33,409 nucleotides of DNA. Origin: Candidatus Poribacteria bacterium. GTDB taxonomy: Bacteria > Poribacteria > WGA-4E > WGA-3G. Positions 23,813 to 32,000 of the stretch are shown in pieces. The position numbers and the translations under genes were made by a program. Location of the stretch: positions 1 through 33,409 of the forward strand of contig VXOP01000074.1 of NCBI GenBank assembly GCA_009839975.1, given 5' to 3'. The number at the start of each line of letters is the position of its first letter. Position 1 is the first letter of the stretch. The notes under the pieces were generated by a model. That model saw only the letters and a list, made by a program, of their open reading frames with translations, had not been told where the DNA came from and ran no database searches.

Positions 23813-24814
23813 TTACCGAGAACCAGTAACACCCACTGCTTTTCGGACCTTGCCTAAAACCCGCTTTGCGATATAACGCGCTTTTTCTGCACCTTCCTGA
23901 AGCACTTTTTCCAATTCAGCGCGATTATCCATCAGGGCATTATAACGTTCCCGTTGTGCCGAGAAAGTTGCCTCTAACAATACATAAAGTTCATTCTTCA
24001 TGTCGCCATACGCAAGACCACCATCAAGATAGAGTTGCCGTTTCTCCGCAATTGCATCAGCATCAGCAAAATGTTTGTAGATAGCGTAGATATTACATGC
24101 ATCCGGATCCTTCGGTTCTTCTGGACGTTTAGAATCCGTTACGATACGCATAACCTTTTTACGCACTTCGTTTGATGGGGCAAAAAACGGGACAACGTTG
24201 TTGTAACTCTTACTCATTTTCCTACCGTCAAGACCCGTGATAGTCATTACCTCTTTCCGAATGACTGCTTCTGGTACAACCAATACTTCACGATAGTTAT
24301 TATTGAAAGCGAGTGCGACATCTCGTGTAATCTCAAGATGTTGTTTTTGGTCGAATCCTACAGGGACAATGTGTGTGCCGAATAACAGTATATCTGCCGC
24401 CATCAGGACTGGGTAGGTATAGAGTCCAGCATTGATACCTTTATCTTCCTCTCGTCCTTCAGCAATATTCTCATCAATAAGCGTTTTATAAGCGTGTGCG
24501 CGATTGAGTAATCCCTTTGATGTAAAGCAGGACAATACCCAGGACAACTCAAACACTTCTGGTATATCAGATTGACGATAGAAAATCACACGCTCCGGGT
24601 CTAAACCGAGGGCTAACCATGTTGCTGCTACCTGATAGGTCAAATCGGTTAACTCTTTCTTGTCCTTTACGGTGGTTAAGGCGTGGTAATCAGCGATAAA
24701 GTAGAGTGCTTGATAATCTTCCGCAAGTTCCAACGCAGGTTTGATCATACCGAGATAGTTGCCGATATGCGGTTGACCTGTCGGTTTTATTCCTGTTAAA
24801 GCGATCTGTCTCAA
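23813..24814 (-). CDS. trpS: Tryptophanyl-tRNA synthetase
   Basis: Class Ic synthetase that charges tRNA-Trp. The HIGH-type motif is PTGQPHIGNYLG (His at residue 16) and the KMSKS loop is GRKMSKSYNN at about residue 197. At 333 aa it is standard length. The start codon is TTG at 24814, with AAGGAG 7 nt upstream; this agrees with the usual beginning before ALTGIKPTGQ. It is third in a minus-strand run after the isomerase and SAM hydrolase genes, 54 nt behind the latter. No trp leader or T-box is visible in that gap. Confidence 0.96.
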   Translation of the reverse strand: MRQIALTGIKPTGQPHIGNYLGMIKPALELAEDYQALYFIADYHALTTVKDKKELTDLTYQVAATWLALGLDPERVIFYRQSDIPEVFELSWVLSCFTSKGLLNRAHAYKTLIDENIAEGREEDKGINAGLYTYPVLMAADILLFGTHIVPVGFDQKQHLEITRDVALAFNNNYREVLVVPEAVIRKEVMTITGLDGRKMSKSYNNVVPFFAPSNEVRKKVMRIVTDSKRPEEPKDPDACNIYAIYKHFADADAIAEKRQLYLDGGLAYGDMKNELYVLLEATFSAQRERYNALMDNRAELEKVLQEGAEKARYIAKRVLGKVRKAVGVTGSR

Positions 24815-24868
24815 ATCTGTTCTCCTTTATTTTTGCCACAGTAATTATAACTTGTAGAAATAGAGATG

Positions 24869-25705
24869 TCAATCAAACCTACGGACAACGATTCTATCAT
24901 CCCTTTTCAAACCTAAACCTGTTTCGGCATTCCCCAAATTGATGGCGATTTCTAACAAACCAAAACTCCCAATAATAGCAAGCGGCTCACTAGGCTCGGA
25001 TTCTGCGTAAAAACTGTTTAATTTCGTAAGGGAAGTATCTCCTGCTCTAATTTCAAAATCAACGGAATCCGCATTAGAACCAGATGCTAACAAGAAAGAG
25101 GTAAGCATGTCTTCAGAGATGTTCGTTATTAAATTCCCGAAACTGTCTATTTTGATAATCTGACCTGTCAATGAATTATCAATAGTTTGTACTGTTGAAA
25201 CAGGAAACCGGACAAGGTCCTGAATCGGTGTCCCGAACTGCGACAACGCAACACCAAGCGATAGATGTGCAGCGACAGGAGAGAAGATATCTCTACCATG
25301 GAATGTATTACTCACTTGGGGTAATATGTAGGATGGGTTCTCTATGACTACCGATTTAGGTGTGTTCGTGTCATCTGTTTCAATGTCCTGCCATACACGA
25401 CTCAATACCCCGTTGTTAGCACAGACAAAGTAGGCTTTGTCTGTTTGACATACTATTGGTTGTCGGTCACTACCGACACCTGGATCAACAACGACAACAT
25501 GAATTGTGTTTTCTGGGAAATAGCGATATGCTGCTCGAATTGTGAAAGCTGCCTCATAGATGTCCTGAGGTGAAACAGAATGCGTTATATCTATAATCTT
25601 TACATCCGGATTGATACTTAAGATGACACCTTTCATTACACCGACATACACATCGCTGGTACCAAAGTCGGTTGTTAAGGTGATAATACGCGAAGATCTA
25701 TCCAT
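24869..25705 (-). CDS. SAM hydrolase / SAM hydroxide adenosyltransferase (DUF62)
   Basis: This family splits S-adenosylmethionine with water into adenosine and methionine, and is related to fluorinases and chlorinases. The 278-aa protein has the N-terminal motif TLTTDFGTSDVYVGVMKG and DITHSVSPQD. The catalytic Asp-Arg-His set is in VVVDPGVGSDRQP and STFHGRD-type NTFHGRDIFSPVAAHL. This D-R-H set marks the hydrolase group; the halogenating members differ. A C-terminal beta-barrel domain (about 180-278) includes IDSFGNLITNI. It starts 19 nt after the isomerase stop. Confidence 0.92.
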   Translation of the reverse strand: MDRSSRIITLTTDFGTSDVYVGVMKGVILSINPDVKIIDITHSVSPQDIYEAAFTIRAAYRYFPENTIHVVVVDPGVGSDRQPIVCQTDKAYFVCANNGVLSRVWQDIETDDTNTPKSVVIENPSYILPQVSNTFHGRDIFSPVAAHLSLGVALSQFGTPIQDLVRFPVSTVQTIDNSLTGQIIKIDSFGNLITNISEDMLTSFLLASGSNADSVDFEIRAGDTSLTKLNSFYAESEPSEPLAIIGSFGLLEIAINLGNAETGLGLKRDDRIVVRRFD

Positions 25706-25724
25706 TTCTACACATCAAGTACTA

Positions 25725-26525
25725 TTACAGGTTTTCCTGCATCCAGGTGAAACTTTTCCGTTGACCGGTGCCATCGTTTTCTCGTCCTTCGTATTCACAA
25801 CACCAAACGCCATCATATCCGGCATCGCGCAAGCATCTGATGGCTTTTGCGAGATCAATTTCACCCTCACCGAGTGCTTCGCCACGGTAATTGCCGCGGG
25901 AACCTGTTCCATCCTTTAGATGTGTGTGTAGTGTAAAAGGTGCAATGATTTCATAATATCTGCCAACAGTTTCCAAATCATGTCCTGCCCACCGATAGTT
26001 CATAGTATCCATATTTGCCCCGACATGCTTTGAACCGACCTTTTCAAACAACTCTACTTGTAAGTCTCCATCGTTGGTAACAAGTCCGTGGTTGTCAACA
26101 GCTAAGTAAACATCATCTCTTTCAGCAAATTCCAGGCAACGCGTCAGACATTCAGCCATCGCTTCAACCCATCGGTCTTGCGGAACAGAATCTTTCATCG
26201 CGCCTCCCTCTGTGCGAAGAATAGATGTGCCAACCCGTTTTGCCAATCCCGCAATACGTTCCATCCGTTCAACTTGTTGCCGTATTGCTTCTTCTTCTAA
26301 CACAACAAAGTCGTTCCCAGCACCGAGTGCGGACACTTGTAGACCGTAGGATTCAACCAGTTCGCGCACCTTCTCCGCATTTTTTTCAGGATCGTCAGTA
26401 TCTGCGTTCCAGACAGTACCCACGGCTAATTCTACATAACCGAAACCAGTATCGCTTGTAAACTTAAGAAAATCCTCAAGTGAGTTGCCCGCGTAATTGT
26501 AATGAATAAGACCCAGTTTTGACAT
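25725..26525 (-). CDS. Sugar phosphate isomerase/epimerase (xylose isomerase-like TIM barrel)
   Basis: A 266-aa AP-endonuclease-2-type TIM barrel, as in IolE, hydroxypyruvate isomerase and related enzymes. Likely metal ligands are in VDNHG, ANMDTMNYRWAGHD, LHTHLKDG and CEYEGRE. The family binds a divalent metal and isomerises or epimerises sugars and related compounds. The substrate cannot be told from sequence. The ATG at 26525 has AAGGAACG upstream. It is first in the minus-strand run with the SAM hydrolase and trpS genes, behind the promoter at 26582-26611. Confidence 0.87.
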   Translation of the reverse strand: MSKLGLIHYNYAGNSLEDFLKFTSDTGFGYVELAVGTVWNADTDDPEKNAEKVRELVESYGLQVSALGAGNDFVVLEEEAIRQQVERMERIAGLAKRVGTSILRTEGGAMKDSVPQDRWVEAMAECLTRCLEFAERDDVYLAVDNHGLVTNDGDLQVELFEKVGSKHVGANMDTMNYRWAGHDLETVGRYYEIIAPFTLHTHLKDGTGSRGNYRGEALGEGEIDLAKAIRCLRDAGYDGVWCCEYEGRENDGTGQRKSFTWMQENL

Positions 26526-26556
26526 AATTGTATTCGTTCCTTTTAGAAAGAATCTT

Positions 26557-26586
26557 TTGCATTTTTGTTGGTTGTTATGCTATAAT
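26557..26586 (+). promoter_or_regulatory. Promoter of mqnE-mqnA
   Basis: TTGCAT, 18-nt spacer, TGC-TATAAT (extended and consensus -10). The predicted start is near 26593, about 63 nt before the mqnE ATG. This also argues against the tracker start at 26557. Confidence 0.72.
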
Positions 26587-26611
26587 ACCTTTATTATTAC
26601 ACAACTGTCAA
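26582..26611 (-). promoter_or_regulatory. Minus-strand promoter sharing its -10 box with the mqnE promoter
   Basis: On the minus strand: TTGACA (26606-26611), 18-nt spacer, TATTAT (26582-26587). The -10 overlaps the plus-strand TATAAT (26581-26586) over the near-symmetric TATAATA. The predicted start is near 26575. It would drive the isomerase-SAM hydrolase-trpS run. Confidence 0.65.
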
Positions 26612-26655
26612 GTAGTTTTTTGAAACATTATAATAGACACAAGGTATTGATCACA

Positions 26656-27792
26656 ATGGAGAATTTTAACCTATTTACAGATCCGCGATTACACCCGATC
26701 TTTGAAAAAGTAAAGGCAGAAGAGCGGATCTCCTTTGAAGAGGGTGTTACACTTTACGAAAGTCCAGATATAACAGGTGTTGGACATATAGCAAACCACA
26801 TTCGTGAACGCTTAAACGGGAACTTAGCATACTACAACATCAATCAACATATAGATTATTCAAACGTATGTATCCTGCATGCACGCTGTCATTTTTGTGC
26901 TTTTGCCCGAAAGAATATGCAGACAGAAGGTGCATGGGAGATGACCGTTGACGAATTTTTAGATAAGGCAATGTATTCTATTGAGCACGGATGCACCGAA
27001 ATTCATAGCGTTGGGGGTCTGCACCCTAAACTCCCCTTTGACTATTATCTTCAGATTATACGGGGTCTCAAAGAACGCATGCCAGATGTACACCTCAAGT
27101 TTTTTACTGCAGTTGAAATACATCACTTTTCACGTATATTCAAAATGTCTGTAGAAGAGGTATTGACACAATTCAGAGAAGCAGGATTAGATTCTTTACC
27201 AGGGGGTGGTGCCGAGATCTTTGCTGAAGAGACACGTGAGAAAATCTGTCCTGGAAAACTCAGTGCTGAAGGATGGCTTGAAATACATCACATTGCACAT
27301 AAATTGGGTATACCAACAAACGCAACAATGCTCTATGGACACCTTGAAACCAATGAGGATAGGGTTGATCATTTCATTAGATTGCGCGAGCAACAGGATA
27401 AATCAGGTGGGTTTGTTACATTCATCCCGCTCGCGTTCCATCCGGCAAACACACGCATGGCTTATCTCCCTTCAACCTCAGGTTTAACTGATTTACGCAG
27501 CATCGCTGTTTCAAGAATAATGCTGGATAACCTACCACATATCAAGGTCTATTGGATTATGACTGGCTTAAAAACTGCACAGGTTGCACTCCGATTTGGT
27601 GCTGACGACATTGATGGAACGGTAACTGAAGAAAAAATCACGCACATGGCAGGCGCAGATACACCTGAAGCCGTTTCAGTTGATACCCTAACAAGACTTA
27701 TAGATGAAGCAGGTTACATTCCTGTAGAACGCGATACGTTATACAATGAAATCATTCGTGAGGGTAATCGGTGGTGCAGAAAAGCCGCATAA
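26656..27792 (+). CDS. mqnE: Aminofutalosine synthase (radical SAM)
   Basis: Second step of the futalosine route to menaquinone: it joins the chorismate-derived enol ether with SAM's adenosine to give aminofutalosine. The start at 26656 (378 aa) fits the family length and lies behind the promoter. Family landmarks are TEIHSVGGLHP, SLPGGGAEIFAEETREKICPGK, NATMLYGH and IPLAFHP. The iron-sulfur site reads NVCILHARCHFCAF, so the cysteines (72, 78, 81) are spaced CX5CX2C, not the CX3CX2C of radical SAM proteins. The coding sequence there is clean, so the two extra residues are not a frame error. The mqnA gene overlaps its end by 22 nt. Confidence 0.92.
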   Translation: MENFNLFTDPRLHPIFEKVKAEERISFEEGVTLYESPDITGVGHIANHIRERLNGNLAYYNINQHIDYSNVCILHARCHFCAFARKNMQTEGAWEMTVDEFLDKAMYSIEHGCTEIHSVGGLHPKLPFDYYLQIIRGLKERMPDVHLKFFTAVEIHHFSRIFKMSVEEVLTQFREAGLDSLPGGGAEIFAEETREKICPGKLSAEGWLEIHHIAHKLGIPTNATMLYGHLETNEDRVDHFIRLREQQDKSGGFVTFIPLAFHPANTRMAYLPSTSGLTDLRSIAVSRIMLDNLPHIKVYWIMTGLKTAQVALRFGADDIDGTVTEEKITHMAGADTPEAVSVDTLTRLIDEAGYIPVERDTLYNEIIREGNRWCRKAA

Positions 27793-28589
27793 GAGTCGGT
27801 GCCGTTTCATTTCTGAACACAAAACCACTCATATATCCTCTGTTAAACGGTGAACTGCCATCAGAAAACATCATACTTAGTGTTCACGTACCGAGCGAAC
27901 TTGCTAACCAACTACGTAACGATGAATTAGATATCGGTTTGATCCCCATAGTTGAGTATTTTCGTGCTAACGCAACAGGAGCAGGTTATCGTATTCTGCC
28001 TGAAATTGCAATTACGTCCCATGGGAGTGTCCTAAGTATACAGTTGTTCAGTCGTGTCCCTATTGACGAAATCAAGCATATCGCTTTAGATACAAGTTCA
28101 CGTTCATCTATTGCACTGCTGAAAATCCTGCTGGCAGAGAAATACCATATAGACCCGAACTTCGTCTGGTGTGAACCTTCAATTAATCCTGTAACTGCAG
28201 AAACAGAATCGGTGTTATTAATTGGAGATGCAGCTCTAAAGAATCTTGGCACAACAGAATACAGTATTGACCTCGGAACTGCATGGCAGGAATTAACAGG
28301 TTTGCCTTTTGTTTACGCATGTTGGGTGGCAAGAAGAGAAGTAGACATTGGGGATACAGCGAAGTTACTCTTGAAAGCAAAGGAACGTGGAATTACAAGA
28401 ATACCTGAGATTGCACAGGTTGAAGCAAAGAAACTCGGTTTACCCGTAACGCTCTGCACAGAATATATTCAAAAACACATCCATTACAACTTGGATGAAT
28501 CGGCTATTGCGGGTCTTGAAAGGTTTTACAAATTAGCTGCAAAGCACGGACTTGTTGAACCTGGACAAACCTTGTCCTTTATAGATTGA
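27771..28589 (+). CDS. mqnA: Chorismate dehydratase
   Basis: First step of the futalosine pathway: it dehydrates chorismate to 3-[(1-carboxyvinyl)oxy]benzoate. The 272-aa protein has a periplasmic-binding-protein-like fold. Landmarks are RVGAVSFLNTKPLIYPL, LDIGLIPIVEY, SHGSVLSIQLFS, LDTSSRSSIALLKILL and LLIGDAAL. The start is GTG at 27771 (a second GTG follows at 27774), with GAGGG 6 nt upstream, inside the end of mqnE. The overlap implies coupled translation. The later genes mqnB, mqnC and mqnD are not in the window. Confidence 0.93.
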   Translation: MVQKSRIRVGAVSFLNTKPLIYPLLNGELPSENIILSVHVPSELANQLRNDELDIGLIPIVEYFRANATGAGYRILPEIAITSHGSVLSIQLFSRVPIDEIKHIALDTSSRSSIALLKILLAEKYHIDPNFVWCEPSINPVTAETESVLLIGDAALKNLGTTEYSIDLGTAWQELTGLPFVYACWVARREVDIGDTAKLLLKAKERGITRIPEIAQVEAKKLGLPVTLCTEYIQKHIHYNLDESAIAGLERFYKLAAKHGLVEPGQTLSFID

Positions 28590-28620
28590 ATGAGAAGAAA
28601 ATATCGTAAACGGGTTGAAA

Positions 28621-29109
28621 ATGAATAACACAGAAGAAACCAATAACGTTGAAGAAGTATCAGCACAGTTTGAGGATTTCCTCAGAAGCTCGGGTCTCCG
28701 TTTAACCCAAAGTCGAATGGATGTCTTGAATCAGGTGTTTGCGTATCCTGGTCATTTTCAAATTGAGGATCTTCTGGTTCAGATGCGTCAAAATGGTTAC
28801 AAAGTTTCGCGCCCAACAATTTATCGCACACTCCCACTTCTTGTCAAAAGTGGATTGCTTACTGAATTTATTGATGCACATAAGAACACCCGTTATGAAA
28901 GGATTCATTCACTTCAGGAACATGCCCACCTCATCTGTCTACGTTGCGGACAGATTGTTGAGTTTATTGAACCAGAGATAGAATCCTTGCAGAAAGCAGT
29001 CTGTGAAGCACATAGATTCAAACCAGTTCGCTATAGAAATGAGATTATCGGTTACTGTTCTGAATGTCAAGCAGAATTAGAGCCGACCTCCGACACAGAA
29101 GAGCAGTGA
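28621..29109 (+). CDS. Fur-family transcriptional regulator
   Basis: A 162-aa metal-responsive repressor-type protein. The tracker starts at a TTG two codons upstream; the ATG at 28621 is more natural. The N-terminal winged helix has LRSSGLRLTQSRMDVLNQVF and KVSRPTIYRTLPLLVKSGLL. The C-terminal dimerisation domain has HAHLICLRCGQIVEF and GYCSECQ, so both CxxC pairs of the structural zinc site are present. Whether it senses iron, zinc, manganese or peroxide cannot be decided. It begins 31 nt after mqnA and may be co-transcribed with the menaquinone genes. I found no clear Fur-box palindrome upstream. Confidence 0.9.
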   Translation: MNNTEETNNVEEVSAQFEDFLRSSGLRLTQSRMDVLNQVFAYPGHFQIEDLLVQMRQNGYKVSRPTIYRTLPLLVKSGLLTEFIDAHKNTRYERIHSLQEHAHLICLRCGQIVEFIEPEIESLQKAVCEAHRFKPVRYRNEIIGYCSECQAELEPTSDTEEQ

Positions 29110-29157
29110 GTTATTTCACCATACATTTTCTGCAAGCGTAGTTTGTATCATTTTTTA

Positions 29158-29186
29158 TTGCAAAACACACGGTTTCTGTGTATAAT
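29158..29186 (+). promoter_or_regulatory. Promoter upstream of the sigma-like gene
   Basis: TTGCAA, 17-nt spacer, perfect TATAAT. The predicted start is near 29193, leaving a leader of about 220 nt that contains the small ORF at 29282-29365. Confidence 0.7.
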
Positions 29187-29281
29187 TATTACGTTGAATA
29201 TTTACCAATTAATTCGCTGATATCATCATGGTATCTAAGCAAAACTCCAACCATAACTCATATATAAGGAGGTACCGACTA

Positions 29282-29365
29282 ATGTTATATTATGTCCACA
29301 CCACACACAATTTGAACGTATTGCGTCCAAGGCGATGGTGCCTCTGTCCATTCTCAATACATTAA
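29282..29365 (+). CDS. Possible 27-aa leader peptide or small protein
   Basis: Not in the ORF track. ATG follows AAGGAGG with 9-nt spacing, one of the best ribosome binding sites in the area. It encodes MLYYVHTTHNLNVLRPRR and then WCLCPFSIH. It lies in the long leader between the promoter at 29158-29186 and the sigma-like gene at 29414. There is no recognisable domain, and no runs of one amino acid suggest attenuation. It could be a leader peptide, a small protein or chance. Confidence 0.35.
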   Translation: MLYYVHTTHNLNVLRPRRWCLCPFSIH

Positions 29366-29413
29366 GTTTGAATGGCATAGGTACTCACGTCTCTCATTGA
29401 GGAGTCGTTATCT

Positions 29414-29788
29414 ATGTCCAAGTTTAACCCGGACTTTTGGGAAATTCCGGTTTCACCAGAATATTTTGACCAACTGACTACTGAAGACCACCTCTGGTAT
29501 GAACCCTCATCTAACGGATATACTGAGGCGCGCAGTGCAAAAAAGCAGCAAGTCTTAAAACAGATCCGTCTGATAATTGCCGAAGAACTCACTGACCGAC
29601 AATACGATTGTGTTCAACTTTACTTCTATGAAGGCAAGACACAAGATGAGATAGGAGAAATACTCGGTATTTCTCGCCGTGTTGTAAGTCAACATCTCTT
29701 TGGTGTTACACGGGATGGTAGGAAAGTCGGTGGTGCAATTAACAAAATCAGAAAATTGTGCCGAAAATTAGGCGTGCAGTTTCCGTAG
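29414..29788 (+). CDS. Sigma-70 region 4-like HTH protein
   Basis: A 124-aa protein whose C-terminal half is a sigma region 4 helix-turn-helix: LTDRQYDCVQLYFYEGKTQ, DEIGEILGISRRVVSQHLFG. The N-terminal part (SKFNPDFWEIPVSPEYFDQL) is not a sigma region 2, so it cannot be a complete sigma factor. It may act as a DNA-binding regulator or an anti-sigma-like adaptor. The ribosome binding site is GAGGAG, 9 nt before the ATG. It has its own promoter and a following hairpin terminator, so it is a single-gene unit. Confidence 0.78.
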   Translation: MSKFNPDFWEIPVSPEYFDQLTTEDHLWYEPSSNGYTEARSAKKQQVLKQIRLIIAEELTDRQYDCVQLYFYEGKTQDEIGEILGISRRVVSQHLFGVTRDGRKVGGAINKIRKLCRKLGVQFP

Positions 29789-29834
29789 TCTTGAAGAATT
29801 AACAAACATATCACTGTTTAGTATCATCAAATAT

Positions 29835-29861
29835 GAGAGACAATCATCTTGATTGTCTCTC
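29835..29861 (+). terminator. Rho-independent terminator of the sigma-like gene
   Basis: GAGAGACAATCA, 3-nt loop TCT, TGATTGTCTCTC: a perfect 12-bp stem, followed by the pyrimidine-rich CTTCTGTCT. It lies 47 nt after the stop codon at 29788. Confidence 0.75.
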
Positions 29862-29883
29862 CTTCTGTCTGCATATAATCTCC

Positions 29884-29912
29884 TTGACATCTGAGACAAT
29901 TATAGGTATCAT
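29884..29912 (+). promoter_or_regulatory. Promoter of the NHL-repeat gene
   Basis: TTGACA, 17-nt spacer, TATCAT. The predicted start is near 29919, 30 nt before the ATG at 29949 and directly behind the terminator at 29835-29861. Confidence 0.72.
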
Positions 29913-29948
29913 TAAAGTCAAAAAGCATAGAAAAAACAAAGGAACTCC

Positions 29949-31985
29949 ATGATAACAAAACCTCAAATAAAATTCAGATATCTACATCTGACACTACATG
30001 TTACCATCTTTACAATTCTGTTATTCCTCTTTAGTTCCATTGCTTCTGCAGTTGAATTCATTCAATTAGAGCGAGAATTCTCTGGGAAAGGTTCAACTGA
30101 AGGTGCTTTTAGCAAAGATATTCATCTTGCATTTAAGACGAATATATATGTCAGTGATACTGAGAACAGACTTATCCAGAAACTATCTCCAACAGGAGCA
30201 TTTCTACTTCAAATTCCAACTAATCCAGAATCTCCTGATAACATCCTGCGGAAACCGGGGCACCTTACAGTTGATGATCTTGGGAATATCTATGTAGCAG
30301 ATGTAACCGCTCATCACATGGCAGATACTTCTGATCCGAGAATCTATGTTTTCGCACCCTGTGTGCATAAACTAAGCGCAACAGGTGAACTCTTACACAC
30401 ATATTTTGCGGATCCTGTTGATGAACGTCCGGGTGTCGTATTACCTGCACAACTGATAATTGATGAAAAGGGCAAAACAGCATTTGCCATACAACCCACC
30501 GGACACGACCGTGCATTACGGGTCGCTGTTAACGCAGAGAACCATCTCTATGTCTTAGACGCTCAACGCGGACGTATTCACAAATTCGACACAGACGGTA
30601 AAAAGACACTAACTTTTGGCAGATATGGTGCGGGTGATGGTGAATTTGATAAAGATGCAGCCGATATTGCTATTGATGCCCGAGGCAATGTGTTCATCGC
30701 AGATACAGGTAACCACCGTATTGTGAAGTTTAGTGGTGATGGAAAATTTGTGCTTAGTTTCGGTAAGAGAGGCCGAAACAAGAGTGAATTTGTTAAACCG
30801 ATGTCACTTGTCCCGCTACCTACAGGTGAGATTTTAGTGAAGGATGAAAGTCGTTTTCGTAGAAAAATCGGTGGCTTACCGGAAGTCATTGCGCTTTCAC
30901 CAACTTTGACACAACTGACCGAAAGCACTCCGACGCAAGCGAACCTTGCCGATACTATCACAAATGCAACACGACCCGAATATGGACCTTTTGCACAAAA
31001 TCCTTTAGAAGCGGTTGACACTGTATCTCTTAATCGGCGTCTACGTCTGCTTGAAGAGGCGGAATATCGTAGATACTATGACTATGATGAAAAAACTGAA
31101 GAAGATGAAGAACTTGCTGAAGAACTTAAACGCGCTGATATACGACTAACACTCTTCCACAACATAATCTCACGCGTCCAGAAATTTGACAACAACGGTA
31201 ATTATGTTGACAGGATCATCTACGAAACTGATCAGTTGAGTGAAGAGAAACACGACCTTACGTTTCTTGATTTCGATTCATCAGGATATCTTTATCTGAG
31301 AGATACCAGTGACTTCACTATTGCACAGTATTCTATAACTGGGTTTACAATAAAACCTTCACACATGAACGGTTTTTATAGTGCACGTGTTGCGAATTTC
31401 TCAAATGACTATTTAGAGGACTATGAAGACATTGATTTCTCAACAGATGTGCAAGATGAACTCAACCAATTAGAGCTGAAGAATCTTGTTGGATGGACCT
31501 ATAGTCTCACTGAACGATGGCACTTTACATTTCTTGATGAATTGACCTACAGTGAACAGGATGAACGTTATGTCACTCCGCCGAAACTGGAAGATAGTTT
31601 CAATTTTGACACACAAGCATTAGAAAACGCGTTCGTTGCCAATTTGAAGTTTATTACAGATCCGAATCCGTATCGGTATAAGGAGTTCAACATTTCAATT
31701 GGACGTATAGATGGCACTTCTGATCTGACACAGGATGCGCTATTTCCTGAACAGAACAAACAACGAAGGGTTGATACAGGGGATGCAGATGCAACGGTAT
31801 TTGAGATTAATTGGGACTTGTGGGCACGTACCAATTTCTGGTTCCGTTATGCTGATCTTAATCCTGCTGAGACCAGTCGGAACTATGTCCGTAGGTTTTA
31901 CGATGTCGGTGGGGATCTCTATGAAGTTTTTGGTAGTCGTAATCAAGCGCGTCAGTTTCTCAGTGAGTTGACAATTAAGTTTTAA
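29949..31985 (+). CDS. Exported NHL beta-propeller protein with a possible outer-membrane barrel end
   Basis: A 678-aa protein with a signal peptide (TIFTILLFLFSSIASAVEF; likely cleavage after ASA). Residues about 40-300 contain NHL-type propeller repeats, for example DDLGNIYVADV, AENHLYVLDAQRGRIHKFD, DARGNVFIADTGNHRIVKF and a degenerate one later (DSSGYLYLRDTSDFTIAQY). An acidic stretch at about 375-395 (EKTEEDEELAEELK) separates these. The last 190 residues alternate polar and aromatic residues (WTYSLTERWHFTFLDELTYS, INWDLWARTNFWFRYADL) and end in FLSELTIKF. A terminal Phe is the usual signature of an outer-membrane beta-strand. The role is unknown; a surface or periplasmic binding function is inference. 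Promoter and ATG spacing (AAAGGAACTCC) are good. Confidence 0.82.
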   Translation: MITKPQIKFRYLHLTLHVTIFTILLFLFSSIASAVEFIQLEREFSGKGSTEGAFSKDIHLAFKTNIYVSDTENRLIQKLSPTGAFLLQIPTNPESPDNILRKPGHLTVDDLGNIYVADVTAHHMADTSDPRIYVFAPCVHKLSATGELLHTYFADPVDERPGVVLPAQLIIDEKGKTAFAIQPTGHDRALRVAVNAENHLYVLDAQRGRIHKFDTDGKKTLTFGRYGAGDGEFDKDAADIAIDARGNVFIADTGNHRIVKFSGDGKFVLSFGKRGRNKSEFVKPMSLVPLPTGEILVKDESRFRRKIGGLPEVIALSPTLTQLTESTPTQANLADTITNATRPEYGPFAQNPLEAVDTVSLNRRLRLLEEAEYRRYYDYDEKTEEDEELAEELKRADIRLTLFHNIISRVQKFDNNGNYVDRIIYETDQLSEEKHDLTFLDFDSSGYLYLRDTSDFTIAQYSITGFTIKPSHMNGFYSARVANFSNDYLEDYEDIDFSTDVQDELNQLELKNLVGWTYSLTERWHFTFLDELTYSEQDERYVTPPKLEDSFNFDTQALENAFVANLKFITDPNPYRYKEFNISIGRIDGTSDLTQDALFPEQNKQRRVDTGDADATVFEINWDLWARTNFWFRYADLNPAETSRNYVRRFYDVGGDLYEVFGSRNQARQFLSELTIKF

Positions 31986-32000
31986 CGGAACAGTTTAGAT

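Noticed and set aside
24815-24868. Possible T-box or trp leader before trpS
   Set aside because: The gap is only 54 nt and shows no T-box sequence or Trp-rich leader peptide.
26557-26655. 33-residue N-terminal extension of mqnE
   Set aside because: It contains the promoter -35 and -10 boxes and would not be transcribed from them; the family N-terminus begins at 26656.
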